A DNA stretch of 64,000 nucleotides, from the NCBI RefSeq assembly GCF_002157855.1, contig NZ_CP020880.1, positions 3,534,001 through 3,598,000 of the forward strand, in the 5' to 3' direction. Below the pieces are notes generated by a model that worked only from the letters and a program-made list of their open reading frames with translations, had not been told where the DNA came from and did not search any database. Made by a program: the position numbers and the translations under genes. Positions 36,806 to 44,728 of the stretch are shown in pieces. Within the stretch, counting starts at the first letter, position 1. Each line of letters opens with the position of its first letter. The DNA comes from Sutcliffiella horikoshii (lineage in GTDB: Bacteria > Bacillota > Bacilli > Bacillales > Bacillaceae_I).

Positions 36806-36876
36806 AAGGGGTCTGACCCTCAGCGCGTTAAAGGATTAAAGAGGGGTCTGACCCTCACTCCTCTAAAGCACTAAAG
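36806..36876. repeat. GGGGTCTGACCC tandem repeat pair beside hom
   Basis: Two units of about 35 bases: AAGGGGTCTGACCCTCAGCG and GAGGGGTCTGACCCTCACTC, each followed by a TAAAG...TAAAG stretch. The core GGGTCTGACCC is a short palindrome. The same unit recurs at 39322-39404. The elements look REP-like and lie in the hom 5' leader. Confidence 0.85.
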
Positions 36877-36938
36877 AAATCTCTTCCCCTTATTCTTTTT
36901 GTCTTTTCTGCGTGTACATTTGTTTTTATATAATGGAC

Positions 36939-36967
36939 ATTATAGTAGGGTTTGACATGGTTGACAA
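36939..36967 (-). promoter_or_regulatory. Promoter of the hom-thrC-thrB operon
   Basis: On the leftward strand TTGTCA (36967-36962), a 17-base spacer and TATAAT (36944-36939) make a good sigma-A promoter. Transcription would start near 36932, giving a leader of about 145 bases that includes both GGGGTCTGACCC units. No T-box or riboswitch is evident in it. Confidence 0.7.
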
Positions 36968-37035
36968 GGGGGGATTTTTGCATTCTTCCGAGTGTAAGCG
37001 CTTAACGTATTGGGGGAGTAATCAGAAAAAAATAA

Positions 37036-37084
37036 AAGGCCGGATCTCTCCTCCACACTTATTTGTGTAGAAGAGATCCGGTCT
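37036..37084 (-). terminator. Terminator of the 2-hydroxyacid dehydrogenase gene
   Basis: GACCGGATCTCT and AGAGATCCGGCC form the outer stem with an inner hairpin (CTACACAAATAAGTGTGG), then TTTTATTTTTTT on the leftward strand. Confidence 0.9.
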
Positions 37085-37093
37085 TCATTTGAC

Positions 37094-38059
37094 TCAGCTG
37101 ACTATTGTTTTTGCTTTGTTTCCTTGCAGTACCGCAACTATATTATCTTGGCATAGTTTTATCATCATTGTCCTTGTTTCTACACTTGCACTTCCTATGT
37201 GAGGGATTGTCACTACCTGTGGAAAATGAAGCAATGGATGGTCCGCTCCAATTGGTTCCTCATAGAAAACGTCCAGACCCGCTCCGGCAATTTCATTTTG
37301 ATGTAATGCGGCGATGAGTGCTTTCTCATCCACCACTTGCCCTCTTCCTACATTTATAAGGAATGCAGATTCCTTCATGCGCTTGAACGCGTCATCATTG
37401 AACAGATGCCTTGTTGCGTCTGTTAAAGGAGTTAAGCAGACAACAAAATCGGATTGCTCTAACAACTGTTCAAAGCTGCGGTACGCCGCCCCAAGCTCCT
37501 GTTCAGCTTCTATATGGCGGCTTCTATTATGATAGAGAATCTCCATACCAAACCCCATTGCCCGCCTAGCAACGGCTTGTCCTATTTTACCCATGCCGAC
37601 AATACCGATTGTTTTATGATGCACATCGGCTCCTGCAAGCAGGTAGGGACTCCAGCTCTGCCAGCGCCCCTCTTTTACAAATTCTTGAGACTCCGTTATT
37701 CTTCTTGCCGTGGCAAGCATCAATGCCAAGGTAAGATCTGCGGTTGTTTCGGTCAACACATCAGGTGTGTTGCAAACAGTCACACCTCTATCTGAAGCTG
37801 CCTTCACGTCGATATTGTCATATCCTACTGCAAGGTTTGCCACTACCTTCAGGTTCGGGGCGCTCTCTAACAGTTCTTCATTCACTTTATCTGAGAGCAT
37901 CGTCAAAAGAGCTGTGGCTTTTTGAGCTTCTCTTAACAACATCTCCCTTGGAACCGCCTCGCTTTCACTCTCCCACATCTTTACATCCGCAATTTCCATA
38001 AGCGGAGCGAATAATTCTTCTTTAAGTTTTCTTGTAATAAACACGTACGGCCTTGTCAT
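37094..38059 (-). CDS. D-isomer specific 2-hydroxyacid dehydrogenase (glyoxylate/hydroxypyruvate reductase type)
   Basis: A 321-residue NAD(P)-dependent dehydrogenase. It has GIVGMGKIGQAVARRAMGFG near residue 150 as the nucleotide fold. The catalytic Arg is in INVGRGQVVDE (near 233), the Glu in VFYEEP (near 264) and the His in IPHIGSAS (near 284). LTETTADLTLALMLATARR near 100 is family typical. The sequence is closest in feel to glyoxylate/hydroxypyruvate reductases, though 2-ketogluconate reductases look alike. It lies between yutH and hom, read leftward, with its own terminator. Confidence 0.9.
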   Translation of the reverse strand: MTRPYVFITRKLKEELFAPLMEIADVKMWESESEAVPREMLLREAQKATALLTMLSDKVNEELLESAPNLKVVANLAVGYDNIDVKAASDRGVTVCNTPDVLTETTADLTLALMLATARRITESQEFVKEGRWQSWSPYLLAGADVHHKTIGIVGMGKIGQAVARRAMGFGMEILYHNRSRHIEAEQELGAAYRSFEQLLEQSDFVVCLTPLTDATRHLFNDDAFKRMKESAFLINVGRGQVVDEKALIAALHQNEIAGAGLDVFYEEPIGADHPLLHFPQVVTIPHIGSASVETRTMMIKLCQDNIVAVLQGNKAKTIVS

Positions 38060-38160
38060 CTGTCTCTCTCCCTACATCTTGTTGTCTGGAATAGTTACTA
38101 AGCTACCTGTTATTTTATCACTCATAGCTTTTCCAAAACATACAAATATAGGGCAAGCGC

Positions 38161-39168
38161 TTATTTTTTCACCCAATCCAATACGGGGATTCCATAACTT
38201 TTCGCAGGTACACCTGCAAGGTCATAAAAATTCCCAAGAAGCTGCTCATAGTGAGTGGAGGATTGCAGAATTGTTTTCATCCGGTCTTCATGCCATTTTT
38301 TATCGGCAACAGGCCCGCTCGTATAGTAATCTTCTACACATTCAAAATAGTGGATAGGGAAGGTCAATCTCGCATACAAGAGTCGCCATGAAAAGCTTGA
38401 AAGTGGCGATACCCGTTCATAGTCTTGTAAAAAAGCTTGGATTTTCGCATGGTTCATGTCTTTGCCTTTTCGGCATTCCACCCGTATCCATTCTGAAAGA
38501 TCTCTGCTTGCATGATCAAAAATCCAATCTGTAGGGAGCTTCATCCACTGCGCCTGCTGCCATGTGAGATCTGTGAAGCGGTGGTGGCAGAGGGTAGCAG
38601 CGTCATTCATCATAGGGCTATCATCAAGCTCTGTATCAACAAGATACTGAATGGCATTTTCGGTCAAACCTAAATAGTAAGGAAAAGATTCGACAAACTG
38701 GGTATCAAAAACATCAACAGGATTGCTTCTGACCTTTTCCCTGAAAAAGCTCTCCATTTGGTCAACCCTTTTTACCCATAAGCTTTTCCATTGGCCAATC
38801 CGATTTATGGCTGTCACTTTTGCAGGATAGTTTCTAGCATGTGTATGGAAGGCGGCAAGTTCTTTTCCAACCACTAATTGTCTTGAACTATAATCATAAG
38901 GCATCCGAAATAGAGCCATTTGACGGCCTTCTATCTCCGTTGTATACGTTTCATTCTTATTTTTCACAAAAGAACTAACATATATATCTTTATGCGTGCG
39001 TATCATATAGTCACTTATCTTTTGAAGCTCATCGATTTCCTCTGCTTCCAAGTGAGCAACAGGTACCATGATATACAGTACGCGATTAGACCAAAAAGCA
39101 TCAAACTGTCGTACCCTTTGCTTCCTTTCCACCCTTAAATCATATTGATCATAAATTATCTGCTTCAA
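38161..39168 (-). CDS. yutH: Spore coat-associated kinase-like protein YutH
   Basis: A 335-residue protein of the CotS/YutH group, related to aminoglycoside phosphotransferase-like kinases. Features include VAHLEAEEIDELQKISDYM near residue 36, ALFRMPYDYSSRQLVVGKELAAFH near 85-105 and LCHHRFTDLTWQQAQWMKLPTDWI near 200, at the place of the kinase catalytic loop. Classical kinase residues look degenerate. I choose TTG 39168 after GGAGGG; an upstream ATG adds 21 unlikely residues. In B. subtilis such genes are expressed in the mother cell during sporulation. Confidence 0.87.
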   Translation of the reverse strand: MKQIIYDQYDLRVERKQRVRQFDAFWSNRVLYIMVPVAHLEAEEIDELQKISDYMIRTHKDIYVSSFVKNKNETYTTEIEGRQMALFRMPYDYSSRQLVVGKELAAFHTHARNYPAKVTAINRIGQWKSLWVKRVDQMESFFREKVRSNPVDVFDTQFVESFPYYLGLTENAIQYLVDTELDDSPMMNDAATLCHHRFTDLTWQQAQWMKLPTDWIFDHASRDLSEWIRVECRKGKDMNHAKIQAFLQDYERVSPLSSFSWRLLYARLTFPIHYFECVEDYYTSGPVADKKWHEDRMKTILQSSTHYEQLLGNFYDLAGVPAKSYGIPVLDWVKK

Positions 39169-39321
39169 CTCTGTTCCCTCCTTCTCCCTAGTACCAACTA
39201 TATGAAGAAAACAGAGAAAACTTGTTAACAATAGCTATCTTCCTAAACTTTATGCCCAAAAGCTATTAATTCCTCCAAATAAGGGCATAAAGGGTAGATA
39301 AAGAAACAAAAAATGAAAGAG

Positions 39322-39404
39322 AAAGGGGTCTGACCCTCACCGCTCTAAAGTGTTAAAGATCTAAAGAGGGGTCTGACCCTCACCGCTCTAAAGTACTAAA
39401 GAGG
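39322..39404. repeat. GGGGTCTGACCC tandem repeat pair beside yutG
   Basis: Two units of 45-46 bases, AAAGGGGTCTGACCCTCACC and AGAGGGGTCTGACCCTCACC, each followed by GCTCTAAAGT and TAAAG. It is the same element as at 36806-36876. It lies upstream of yutG, between divergent yutH and yutG. Confidence 0.87.
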
Positions 39405-39449
39405 GGAGCAAATCCGCCTCGACTATATTTTAAAAGATGGGTGAGTTGT

Positions 39450-39950
39450 ATGAAGAATTTTGAGAGTATGGATGATGTGGAGAAGAAGGCGCGGGAGTTG
39501 TTGGAGGAGCGTGGGGTGACGATGGATGATATTGCGGAGTTGGTGTATTTCTTGCAGTCGAAGTACCATCCTGCCCTTGAGCGTTCTGAGTGTCTGGAGA
39601 ATGTGGACCGTGTTCTTTCTAAGCGTGAAGTTCAAAATACCGTTCTTACAGCTATTGAATTAGATATACTGGCTGAACAAGGCAAAATTCAAGAGCCTCT
39701 CTTAAGAATACTGCGTGATGATGAAGGATTGTATGGGGTAGATGAGGTTTTGGCATTATCCATTGTAAACGTTTATGGCTCCATCGGCTTCACCAACTAC
39801 GGGTATATCGACAAACTAAAACCAGGCATACTCGAACATCTTAATGACAAAAGCTCCGGAAAAGTTCATACCTTCCTTGATGATATCGTCGGAGCCATCG
39901 CTGCCGCAGCATCAAGCCGTTTAGCACATAGAGCAGCAAATACCGAATGA
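39450..39950 (+). CDS. yutG: Phosphatidylglycerophosphatase A-like protein YutG
   Basis: A 166-residue protein of the PgpA family (PF04608), like B. subtilis YutG. Segments include AELVYFLQSKYHPAL near residue 30, LDILAEQGKIQEPL near 75, VLALSIVNVYGSIGFTNYGYIDK near 105 and DIVGAIAAAASSRLAHR near 145. True PgpA has membrane helices and acidic metal ligands; this shorter form is soluble-looking, so its activity is unproven. I choose ATG 39450 over GTG 39441. The first 33 codons all end in G or T, and no codon before number 60 ends in A, unlike the rest of the gene. Confidence 0.85.
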   Translation: MKNFESMDDVEKKARELLEERGVTMDDIAELVYFLQSKYHPALERSECLENVDRVLSKREVQNTVLTAIELDILAEQGKIQEPLLRILRDDEGLYGVDEVLALSIVNVYGSIGFTNYGYIDKLKPGILEHLNDKSSGKVHTFLDDIVGAIAAAASSRLAHRAANTE

Positions 39951-39963
39951 CCTTTTAGACTAT

Positions 39964-40007
39964 AAAAAACCAGGCCTCCGCTAAACTAGCTAGTTGCCTG
40001 GTTTTTT
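39964..40007. terminator. Terminator between yutG and yutF
   Basis: AAACCAGGC and GCCTGGTTT form the stem with A and T runs on both sides, serving the rightward yutG and possibly the leftward yutF. Confidence 0.87.
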
Positions 40008-40038
40008 CCGTCCCTTAACATTATTGAGATTGCTTTAC

Positions 40039-40809
40039 TTAAATTTTTTCAATCCACTCTTCCAATGAATCCACCGTATAAGTCGGCTGCTCCTCATATG
40101 TTTCTAAATGAGCCTTTGTCGTCACACCTGTATGCACAAGCAACGTATCCATGCCGGCATTCATTCCCGCCTTAATATCTGTATGGTAGTTATCCCCCAC
40201 CATCAGCGTTTCTTCACGAGGTACACCTAATACTTTCAGTGCTTGCTCCATGATTACCTTTTCAGGCTTACCGATGAACGTTGGCTGTGTTTCCGTTGAA
40301 ACCGTCAGTACGGAAGTTAATGATCCGTTACCAGGAAGAAGTCCTCTTTCAGTCGGAATGGCAATGTCACCGTTAGTGGAAATGAAGCGCGCACCATTAC
40401 GAATATTAATCGCTCCAAGTGCCAATTTCTCATAACTAATCGAGCGGTCAATTCCGCTTACTACGACATCTGCTCCCTCTTCCACCAATTCAAATCCCTT
40501 TTCCAGTAACGCCGTTCTGATTCCTTCCTCTCCAATCACATAGATTTTCGCCTCAGGCTTATAATCATAAATATAATTGGCCGTGGCGTTACTTGTTGTA
40601 AAAACTTGTTCATCCAACGTTGGTATTCCAAAGTCCCTTAATTTTTGCGCAACCTGCTGGGGAGTTCTGGAGGAATTATTCGTTACAAAAAGGTACGGTA
40701 TCTTTTTATCATAAAGTGCTTTTACAAAATGGCTTGCCTCTTCAATCTTTTCTTTTCCTCGGTACATCGTTCCATCCAAATCAATTAAATAACCTTGGTA
40801 CTTTTTCAT
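40039..40809 (-). CDS. yutF: HAD-family phosphatase, NagD type
   Basis: A 256-residue HAD-superfamily (class IIA) sugar-phosphatase-like enzyme. Motif I IDLDGTMYRG (near residue 10) carries the nucleophile Asp, VTNNSSRTPQQVAQKL near 42 is motif II, KPEKVIMEQAL near 177 contains the motif III Lys and MVGDNYHTDIKAG near 200 is motif IV. It removes phosphate from a small substrate that cannot be named here. It is read leftward, upstream of the yutG/yutF terminator. Confidence 0.92.
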   Translation of the reverse strand: MKKYQGYLIDLDGTMYRGKEKIEEASHFVKALYDKKIPYLFVTNNSSRTPQQVAQKLRDFGIPTLDEQVFTTSNATANYIYDYKPEAKIYVIGEEGIRTALLEKGFELVEEGADVVVSGIDRSISYEKLALGAINIRNGARFISTNGDIAIPTERGLLPGNGSLTSVLTVSTETQPTFIGKPEKVIMEQALKVLGVPREETLMVGDNYHTDIKAGMNAGMDTLLVHTGVTTKAHLETYEEQPTYTVDSLEEWIEKI

Positions 40810-40902
40810 CTATCTTCACACTCCACTATAATCATTTCATTAGTTTAGGTTTCTTTTAACCTGTTCATGTTAGCACATTTTACTAGCCCGATAAAAGCAA
40901 GA

Positions 40903-40932
40903 AAGAACGCTCTCCTAAAAGAAAGCGTTCCC
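40903..40932 (-). terminator. yutE terminator
   Basis: GGAACGCTTTC/GAGCGTTC-type hairpin (GAACGCT and AGCGTTC) followed by TTTCTT on the leftward strand, nine bases after the yutE stop. Confidence 0.65.
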
Positions 40933-40940
40933 AACTGAAA

Positions 40941-41378
40941 TTAATTTCTAAAAGCCGAAACAGGCCCTAATTCATTTTCCAAATAAATGCGGACAGCACC
41001 ACAGAATCCAACAACGGTTTCCTGCACTTCCGCCAAACACGCTTCTACCTCTTCATGACGGATAAGTAGATAGTCTTGCACTAGTGTTTTACGAAGTCGC
41101 ACAAGGTTTTTTAACTGTTTAGCCATGTCACCTGTTACTACTTTTTCATCTTCGAGAATGTCTATGATGTCCTCATAGCTGCCAGGGTCCCGCATGATAA
41201 AACCGTCAATCATGGCATTTCCGACATCCAATATGCCCTCAATGATTGCTACTGCAACACGTTCAAGAGCCTTCTTTTCAATGGAGGAATTCCATGAGGC
41301 ATGCTCTTGATACAATGTAATATTTTCTTCAATATAAAGTAAAGTCTGCTCAATTTTTTCTCGATCCACAAAGTACAT
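40941..41378 (-). CDS. yutE: DUF86 (HepT-like) protein YutE
   Basis: A 145-residue helical protein of the DUF86 family. Some DUF86 members (HepT) are toxins paired with a MNT nucleotidyltransferase antitoxin and carry an RxxxxHxY motif. Here the matching place reads LVRLRKTLVQDYLLIRHEEVEA without the His-x-Tyr, and no MNT gene is adjacent. A stand-alone housekeeping role as in B. subtilis YutE is therefore more likely. I choose ATG 41378 after AAAGGAG. Confidence 0.85.
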   Translation of the reverse strand: MYFVDREKIEQTLLYIEENITLYQEHASWNSSIEKKALERVAVAIIEGILDVGNAMIDGFIMRDPGSYEDIIDILEDEKVVTGDMAKQLKNLVRLRKTLVQDYLLIRHEEVEACLAEVQETVVGFCGAVRIYLENELGPVSAFRN

Positions 41379-41413
41379 TCTGCATTCTCCTTTGTATGTC
41401 ATCTTGGCTGTTG

Positions 41414-42721
41414 TTATGTTATCGGTTGCAGCAGTTTAGGCCTAGCATAAAAATAACCTTGCGCCATGTCCACTTTATGTTTGGAAAGAATCTGAACCTC
41501 TTCTGGACGCTCAATTCCTTCTGCAACCACAAGCGAACCTGTTTCATTTGCTATTAACAAAAGTCCCTGCAGCATCTTTTCTTTGACCGTATTCTTATCT
41601 ATATCTTGAATAACAGAACGATCAATTTTTATTATATCAGGCATAATTCTATTGATGGTATGAAAACTCGCATAACCGGCACCGGTATCATCGACGGCGA
41701 TTTGAAATCCCAGTTCCCTGAGCGCGATAATGTTCCGTTCAAAATTCTTCAATCCATCGATAGAATCTTGCTCTGTCACCTCAATAGCGATATTCTGCGG
41801 AATAATCTCCGGATACTTTTTCAATAGGACCAGCATCTTCTCAATCAACTCTACCTCGTTTAAAGTCGTAGGAGTAAAATTGATAAAAATCGCTTCCTTC
41901 ATTTTACATTGATAGATAAGTTGAAAAGCCTTTTCCAATATGAGTAATTCCAACATAAATAACTGGTTGGTCTGTTTGGCGATGGAAAATAACTGCAGTG
42001 GATTTTCCATTAATGATCCTTTAGGGCCGCGAGTCAGTAATTCCCACGCCTTGATTCCGCCTTTAGATACATCCATAATCGGCTGAGCCAAAAGAGTGAT
42101 ATCTTTAAAAGCTATGATTTGATTTATTTGAAATTTTAATTGCTGGTACTGTAATTTGTCCTGTTTTTCTGCCATGGCCATCGCTTGTACATGAGCTTTA
42201 AGCATGCATTCAGATAACGTATATTTCCCTGACTCTAAGAAAACATAACCAGATTGTACGCACAAATGCTGGTTATCCAGTTGTTTATACTTCCGGCCTT
42301 CTATTACAGTCTTTACGCTAGTAAGCTTGTCCTCAAGTTCTGTGGTACTGTGGAACCTTGCATCCACCCTTAACAACAAGGAAATCCCATCACTGTATTG
42401 TTCATGTAAGCATACAATTTCTTCTTCTGTGAACGTCTGTCCAATGACTTTTCTAAGCTGGGCCTTTATCACTTCTCGACATGCTATATACTTACGTCTG
42501 CCTATTTTTGAGATGATATTCTCCAAATCCGGAAAATAAAAGGAAATCACCGCAACCTGATATCCTTTTTTCAAGGTATGTGTCACCCTTTGTTCAATCG
42601 GATTCCTCAGAACATAGATCGGCGGATAATACCGCAGATATTTGGACGGAAGCAATATTTTTACTAGATGTGAGCCATTCTTTTTATAGTATCTCTTTAT
42701 GCGATTCCAGCTTCGCCCCAT
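41414..42721 (-). CDS. EAL-domain c-di-GMP phosphodiesterase
   Basis: A 435-residue protein. The C-terminal 235 residues form an EAL domain with all the usual active-site parts: AWELLTRG (the E-x-L motif, near residue 225), NFTPTTL (Asn), IEVTEQ (Glu), VDDTGAGYASF (Asp pair), IKIDRSVI (Lys), VVAEGIE (Glu) and QGYFYARP (Gln). It should hydrolyse c-di-GMP. Residues 55-200 look like a degenerate GGDEF-like sensory part. There is no membrane segment, so it is cytosolic. B. subtilis does not have an EAL gene at this place. Confidence 0.9.
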   Translation of the reverse strand: MGRSWNRIKRYYKKNGSHLVKILLPSKYLRYYPPIYVLRNPIEQRVTHTLKKGYQVAVISFYFPDLENIISKIGRRKYIACREVIKAQLRKVIGQTFTEEEIVCLHEQYSDGISLLLRVDARFHSTTELEDKLTSVKTVIEGRKYKQLDNQHLCVQSGYVFLESGKYTLSECMLKAHVQAMAMAEKQDKLQYQQLKFQINQIIAFKDITLLAQPIMDVSKGGIKAWELLTRGPKGSLMENPLQLFSIAKQTNQLFMLELLILEKAFQLIYQCKMKEAIFINFTPTTLNEVELIEKMLVLLKKYPEIIPQNIAIEVTEQDSIDGLKNFERNIIALRELGFQIAVDDTGAGYASFHTINRIMPDIIKIDRSVIQDIDKNTVKEKMLQGLLLIANETGSLVVAEGIERPEEVQILSKHKVDMAQGYFYARPKLLQPIT

Positions 42722-42898
42722 GAAGTGGCTCCCTTCTCTCTAGACAAAATCAGCAAGTTGTATTTCTTTTATTTTAGCATAAAAAATAAGAAAATTGTCC
42801 CATTTCTTGCACAGCTTAAATATATTTGAAAATATCTAACAACAAGAATGAGGTTGTATTTGTTATACTAGAAAAAGATGCAAGAAGGAGGTTTCAAT

Positions 42899-43165
42899 AT
42901 GGGAGAAAAATTCTTTTTATATGATGATACAGTCGATACCAAAACCCGTTTTGTTAGCTTTATGGGGGAGAACAGCCGCTTTGATTTGGCAATAGTCAAA
43001 TCTGATCGCTATTATGGAAAAAGTCTTGTACTTGATATACAGGGCAACCGTTTTGCCATCATCGGCAGTGATGATTTGGACGAGCCAGGCTATCTTGAAC
43101 ATGCATATCAGTTATCTGAAGAAGATGCAGCAGAATTGCGCTCTTTTTTATATGAGGTAGTCTAA
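42899..43165 (+). CDS. DUF3055 (SAV0927-like) small protein
   Basis: An 88-residue protein with the DUF3055 look: KFFLYDDTVDTKTRFVSFMG at the N-terminus and FAIIGSDDLDEPGYLEHAY near residue 55. The start is ATG 42899, seven bases after AGAAGGAGG; an in-frame ATG upstream overlaps that site. The function is unknown. It is divergent from the EAL gene and followed by a hairpin that also covers the ribosome site of the next gene. Confidence 0.82.
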   Translation: MGEKFFLYDDTVDTKTRFVSFMGENSRFDLAIVKSDRYYGKSLVLDIQGNRFAIIGSDDLDEPGYLEHAYQLSEEDAAELRSFLYEVV

Positions 43166-43178
43166 ACCCTGATATTCA

Positions 43179-43238
43179 TAATAATCCCCTATTGTCTCGG
43201 TAAAACTAACTTTACTCTAAGACAAAGGGGATTATTTT
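43179..43238 (+). terminator. Hairpin holding the ribosome site of the next gene
   Basis: AATAATCCCC pairs with GGGGATTATT (10 bp) and TGTCT with AGACA (5 bp). The 3' arm includes AAAGGGG, the ribosome site of the gene that starts at 43239. It may terminate the DUF3055 transcript, hide the next gene's ribosome site, or both. Confidence 0.6.
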
Positions 43239-43544
43239 ATGTTTATTGACGAAAAGGATAAAGAGGAAGGGCAGTATACCGACTTCTCCAATGTAGAAAC
43301 GCAGCAAGATTATTTAATACCTGAAACATTACCCGAAGGTCCTTATGGCTCTCCCCGCGGCAAAGACACACCCGTGGAGAACAAAAGTACTCCATGGCGT
43401 GAAGGTCAGCGTTATTATAGTGCCTTTAATTATGAAAATAAAAACCTTCATCAGGATATCCCAAGACAGCATCCTGGTGCCCATCCGACCCATGATGACA
43501 AGACTATGAACGAAGAGCCTCCATATGGGAATGAGAAAGACTAA
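43239..43544 (+). CDS. Small acidic protein, DUF3905-like
   Basis: A 101-residue hydrophilic protein rich in Pro, Tyr, Asp and Glu, with no hydrophobic core (GPYGSPRGKDTPVENKSTPW, REGQRYYSAFNYENKNLH, PRQHPGAHPTHDD). It resembles the DUF3905 family of Bacillus proteins as I remember it. It may be largely unfolded. Ribosome site AAAGGGG and its own terminator support a real gene. The function is unknown; a spore-associated role is possible but unsupported. Confidence 0.7.
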   Translation: MFIDEKDKEEGQYTDFSNVETQQDYLIPETLPEGPYGSPRGKDTPVENKSTPWREGQRYYSAFNYENKNLHQDIPRQHPGAHPTHDDKTMNEEPPYGNEKD

Positions 43545-43549
43545 CAAGT

Positions 43550-43580
43550 AAGACCCCATCATCGCGAATGGGGTCTTTTT
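43550..43580 (+). terminator. Terminator between the DUF3905-like gene and yutD
   Basis: AAGACCCCAT and ATGGGGTCTT stem with an eight-base loop followed by TTT. Confidence 0.87.
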
Positions 43581-43591
43581 AAGGCTAAGCT

Positions 43592-43885
43592 TCACTTCGC
43601 CTCAGCAGTAGGTTTCTTCACTTTTTTTAATACAAAGTAAGCACAACCGAAGTTACAATATTCCAATATGTAGTCAGGCAAGGTGCTTATCTTTGTGTCA
43701 TGTGTGGATTTATGATTTTGGTCTTCAAAAAATCCTCGTAAACGCAATTGGTTATAGCCCCAATCACCGACAATGTAGTCGTATTTGTTTAAAACATCAA
43801 TATATCTTGCGCGAAAGGTTTCTTCGTTGAAGCCGTTTCGGTTCTCTTCCAACAGTTCGTAGCAATGGTTTCCAATACAGATCAT
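43592..43885 (-). CDS. yutD: YutD family protein (DUF1027)
   Basis: A 97-residue protein of the YutD family (PF06265). It contains FNEETFRARYIDVLNKYDYIVGDWGYNQLRLRGFF and CNFGCAYFVLKK, the conserved blocks of the family. I choose ATG 43885 (MICIGNHCYE), since the upstream ATG lies in the GGAGGAG ribosome site. The function is unknown, though the family is conserved across Bacilli. It is read leftward, divergent from the lipoprotein gene. Confidence 0.9.
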   Translation of the reverse strand: MICIGNHCYELLEENRNGFNEETFRARYIDVLNKYDYIVGDWGYNQLRLRGFFEDQNHKSTHDTKISTLPDYILEYCNFGCAYFVLKKVKKPTAEAK

Positions 43886-43994
43886 TTTCCGCTCCTCCAT
43901 TTCTGCTCTTATTTACATTATAGACCATTCTCCACTAATTTCTAAGTCAAAATTTTTTTCAACGGGCAATCCTATGTGTAAGGAGGTGTTTCCA

Positions 43995-44684
43995 TTGAGG
44001 AAAACAATCAAAATTCTTGCAGCATGTAGTTTAGTTACTGCTTTTACTTCTGCCTGTTCCTTTGACCCTACGCCAGAGGAACGACAAGCCAGAAGCGCTA
44101 TTTATGGGCGTGACGGGCAGCCAATGAATACAAATACAGGTCACCGATACGATATGTATGATGTAAGAGACAGCAATGACCATGATCAAACTCGTTTCGG
44201 GTACGTTCGCGACCAAGCAGAGCCAGTGAGGAATTCACAGCGCTACAATGAAAATATCGCTGCCGTGGATTACGGTGAAATTGCCAATATCATCAATAAA
44301 ATGGTGGTTCAATTACCTGCAATAGAAGATTCCGCTACATTGGTAACGGATGAAGAAGTTCTTATTGCATATGAAACAAACAGTGAAGACCGAAAGCTCA
44401 CAGCTGACCAGGTAAGTAAAACGGGATTATCCATCGTTCCACGTTACTACCATGTTTACATTTCTGATAACCCAGAAATGATTCATGATATCGAGCGCTT
44501 TCGTTCCCTTGGCGTGACAAGCCCTAGAGTGGATGAAATATTAGAAACCACGATAAAAGAAATGCTCAAATCTCCGCAAGGCAAACAGCTGAATTCTGGC
44601 GAAAACGGCAATGGAGAAGCAGACGGTGAAATGAACGAAGAATCAGATAAAAGTGAGTTCCGCAAACAAATGAAAAACGATTAA
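43995..44684 (+). CDS. YhcN/YlaJ-family sporulation lipoprotein
   Basis: A 229-residue protein starting at TTG 43995, which follows AAGGAGGTG. The signal peptide ends FTSAC, so the Cys is probably lipidated even though Thr at -3 is unusual. The mature part has the YhcN/YlaJ features: NEN-like IAAVDYGEIANIINKMVVQL near residue 85, a DEEVLIAYET strand near 120 and RYYHVYISDNPEMIHDIERF near 150. Relatives are spore-membrane lipoproteins. The C-terminal tail is rich in Gly, Glu and Asn. It ends in a strong terminator before lipA. Confidence 0.82.
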   Translation: MRKTIKILAACSLVTAFTSACSFDPTPEERQARSAIYGRDGQPMNTNTGHRYDMYDVRDSNDHDQTRFGYVRDQAEPVRNSQRYNENIAAVDYGEIANIINKMVVQLPAIEDSATLVTDEEVLIAYETNSEDRKLTADQVSKTGLSIVPRYYHVYISDNPEMIHDIERFRSLGVTSPRVDEILETTIKEMLKSPQGKQLNSGENGNGEADGEMNEESDKSEFRKQMKND

Positions 44685-44687
44685 CAA

Positions 44688-44727
44688 AAAAAGGTACAGC
44701 CCATACGCGGAGCTGTACCTTTTTTGC
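44688..44727. terminator. Shared terminator of the lipoprotein gene and lipA
   Basis: AAGGTACAGC and GCTGTACCTT stem flanked by A and T runs between convergent genes. Confidence 0.92.
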
Positions 44728-44728
44728 A

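Noticed and set aside
40941-41378. HepT/MNT toxin-antitoxin module at yutE
   Set aside because: There is no adjacent nucleotidyltransferase gene, and the toxin's Arg-His-Tyr motif is not complete.
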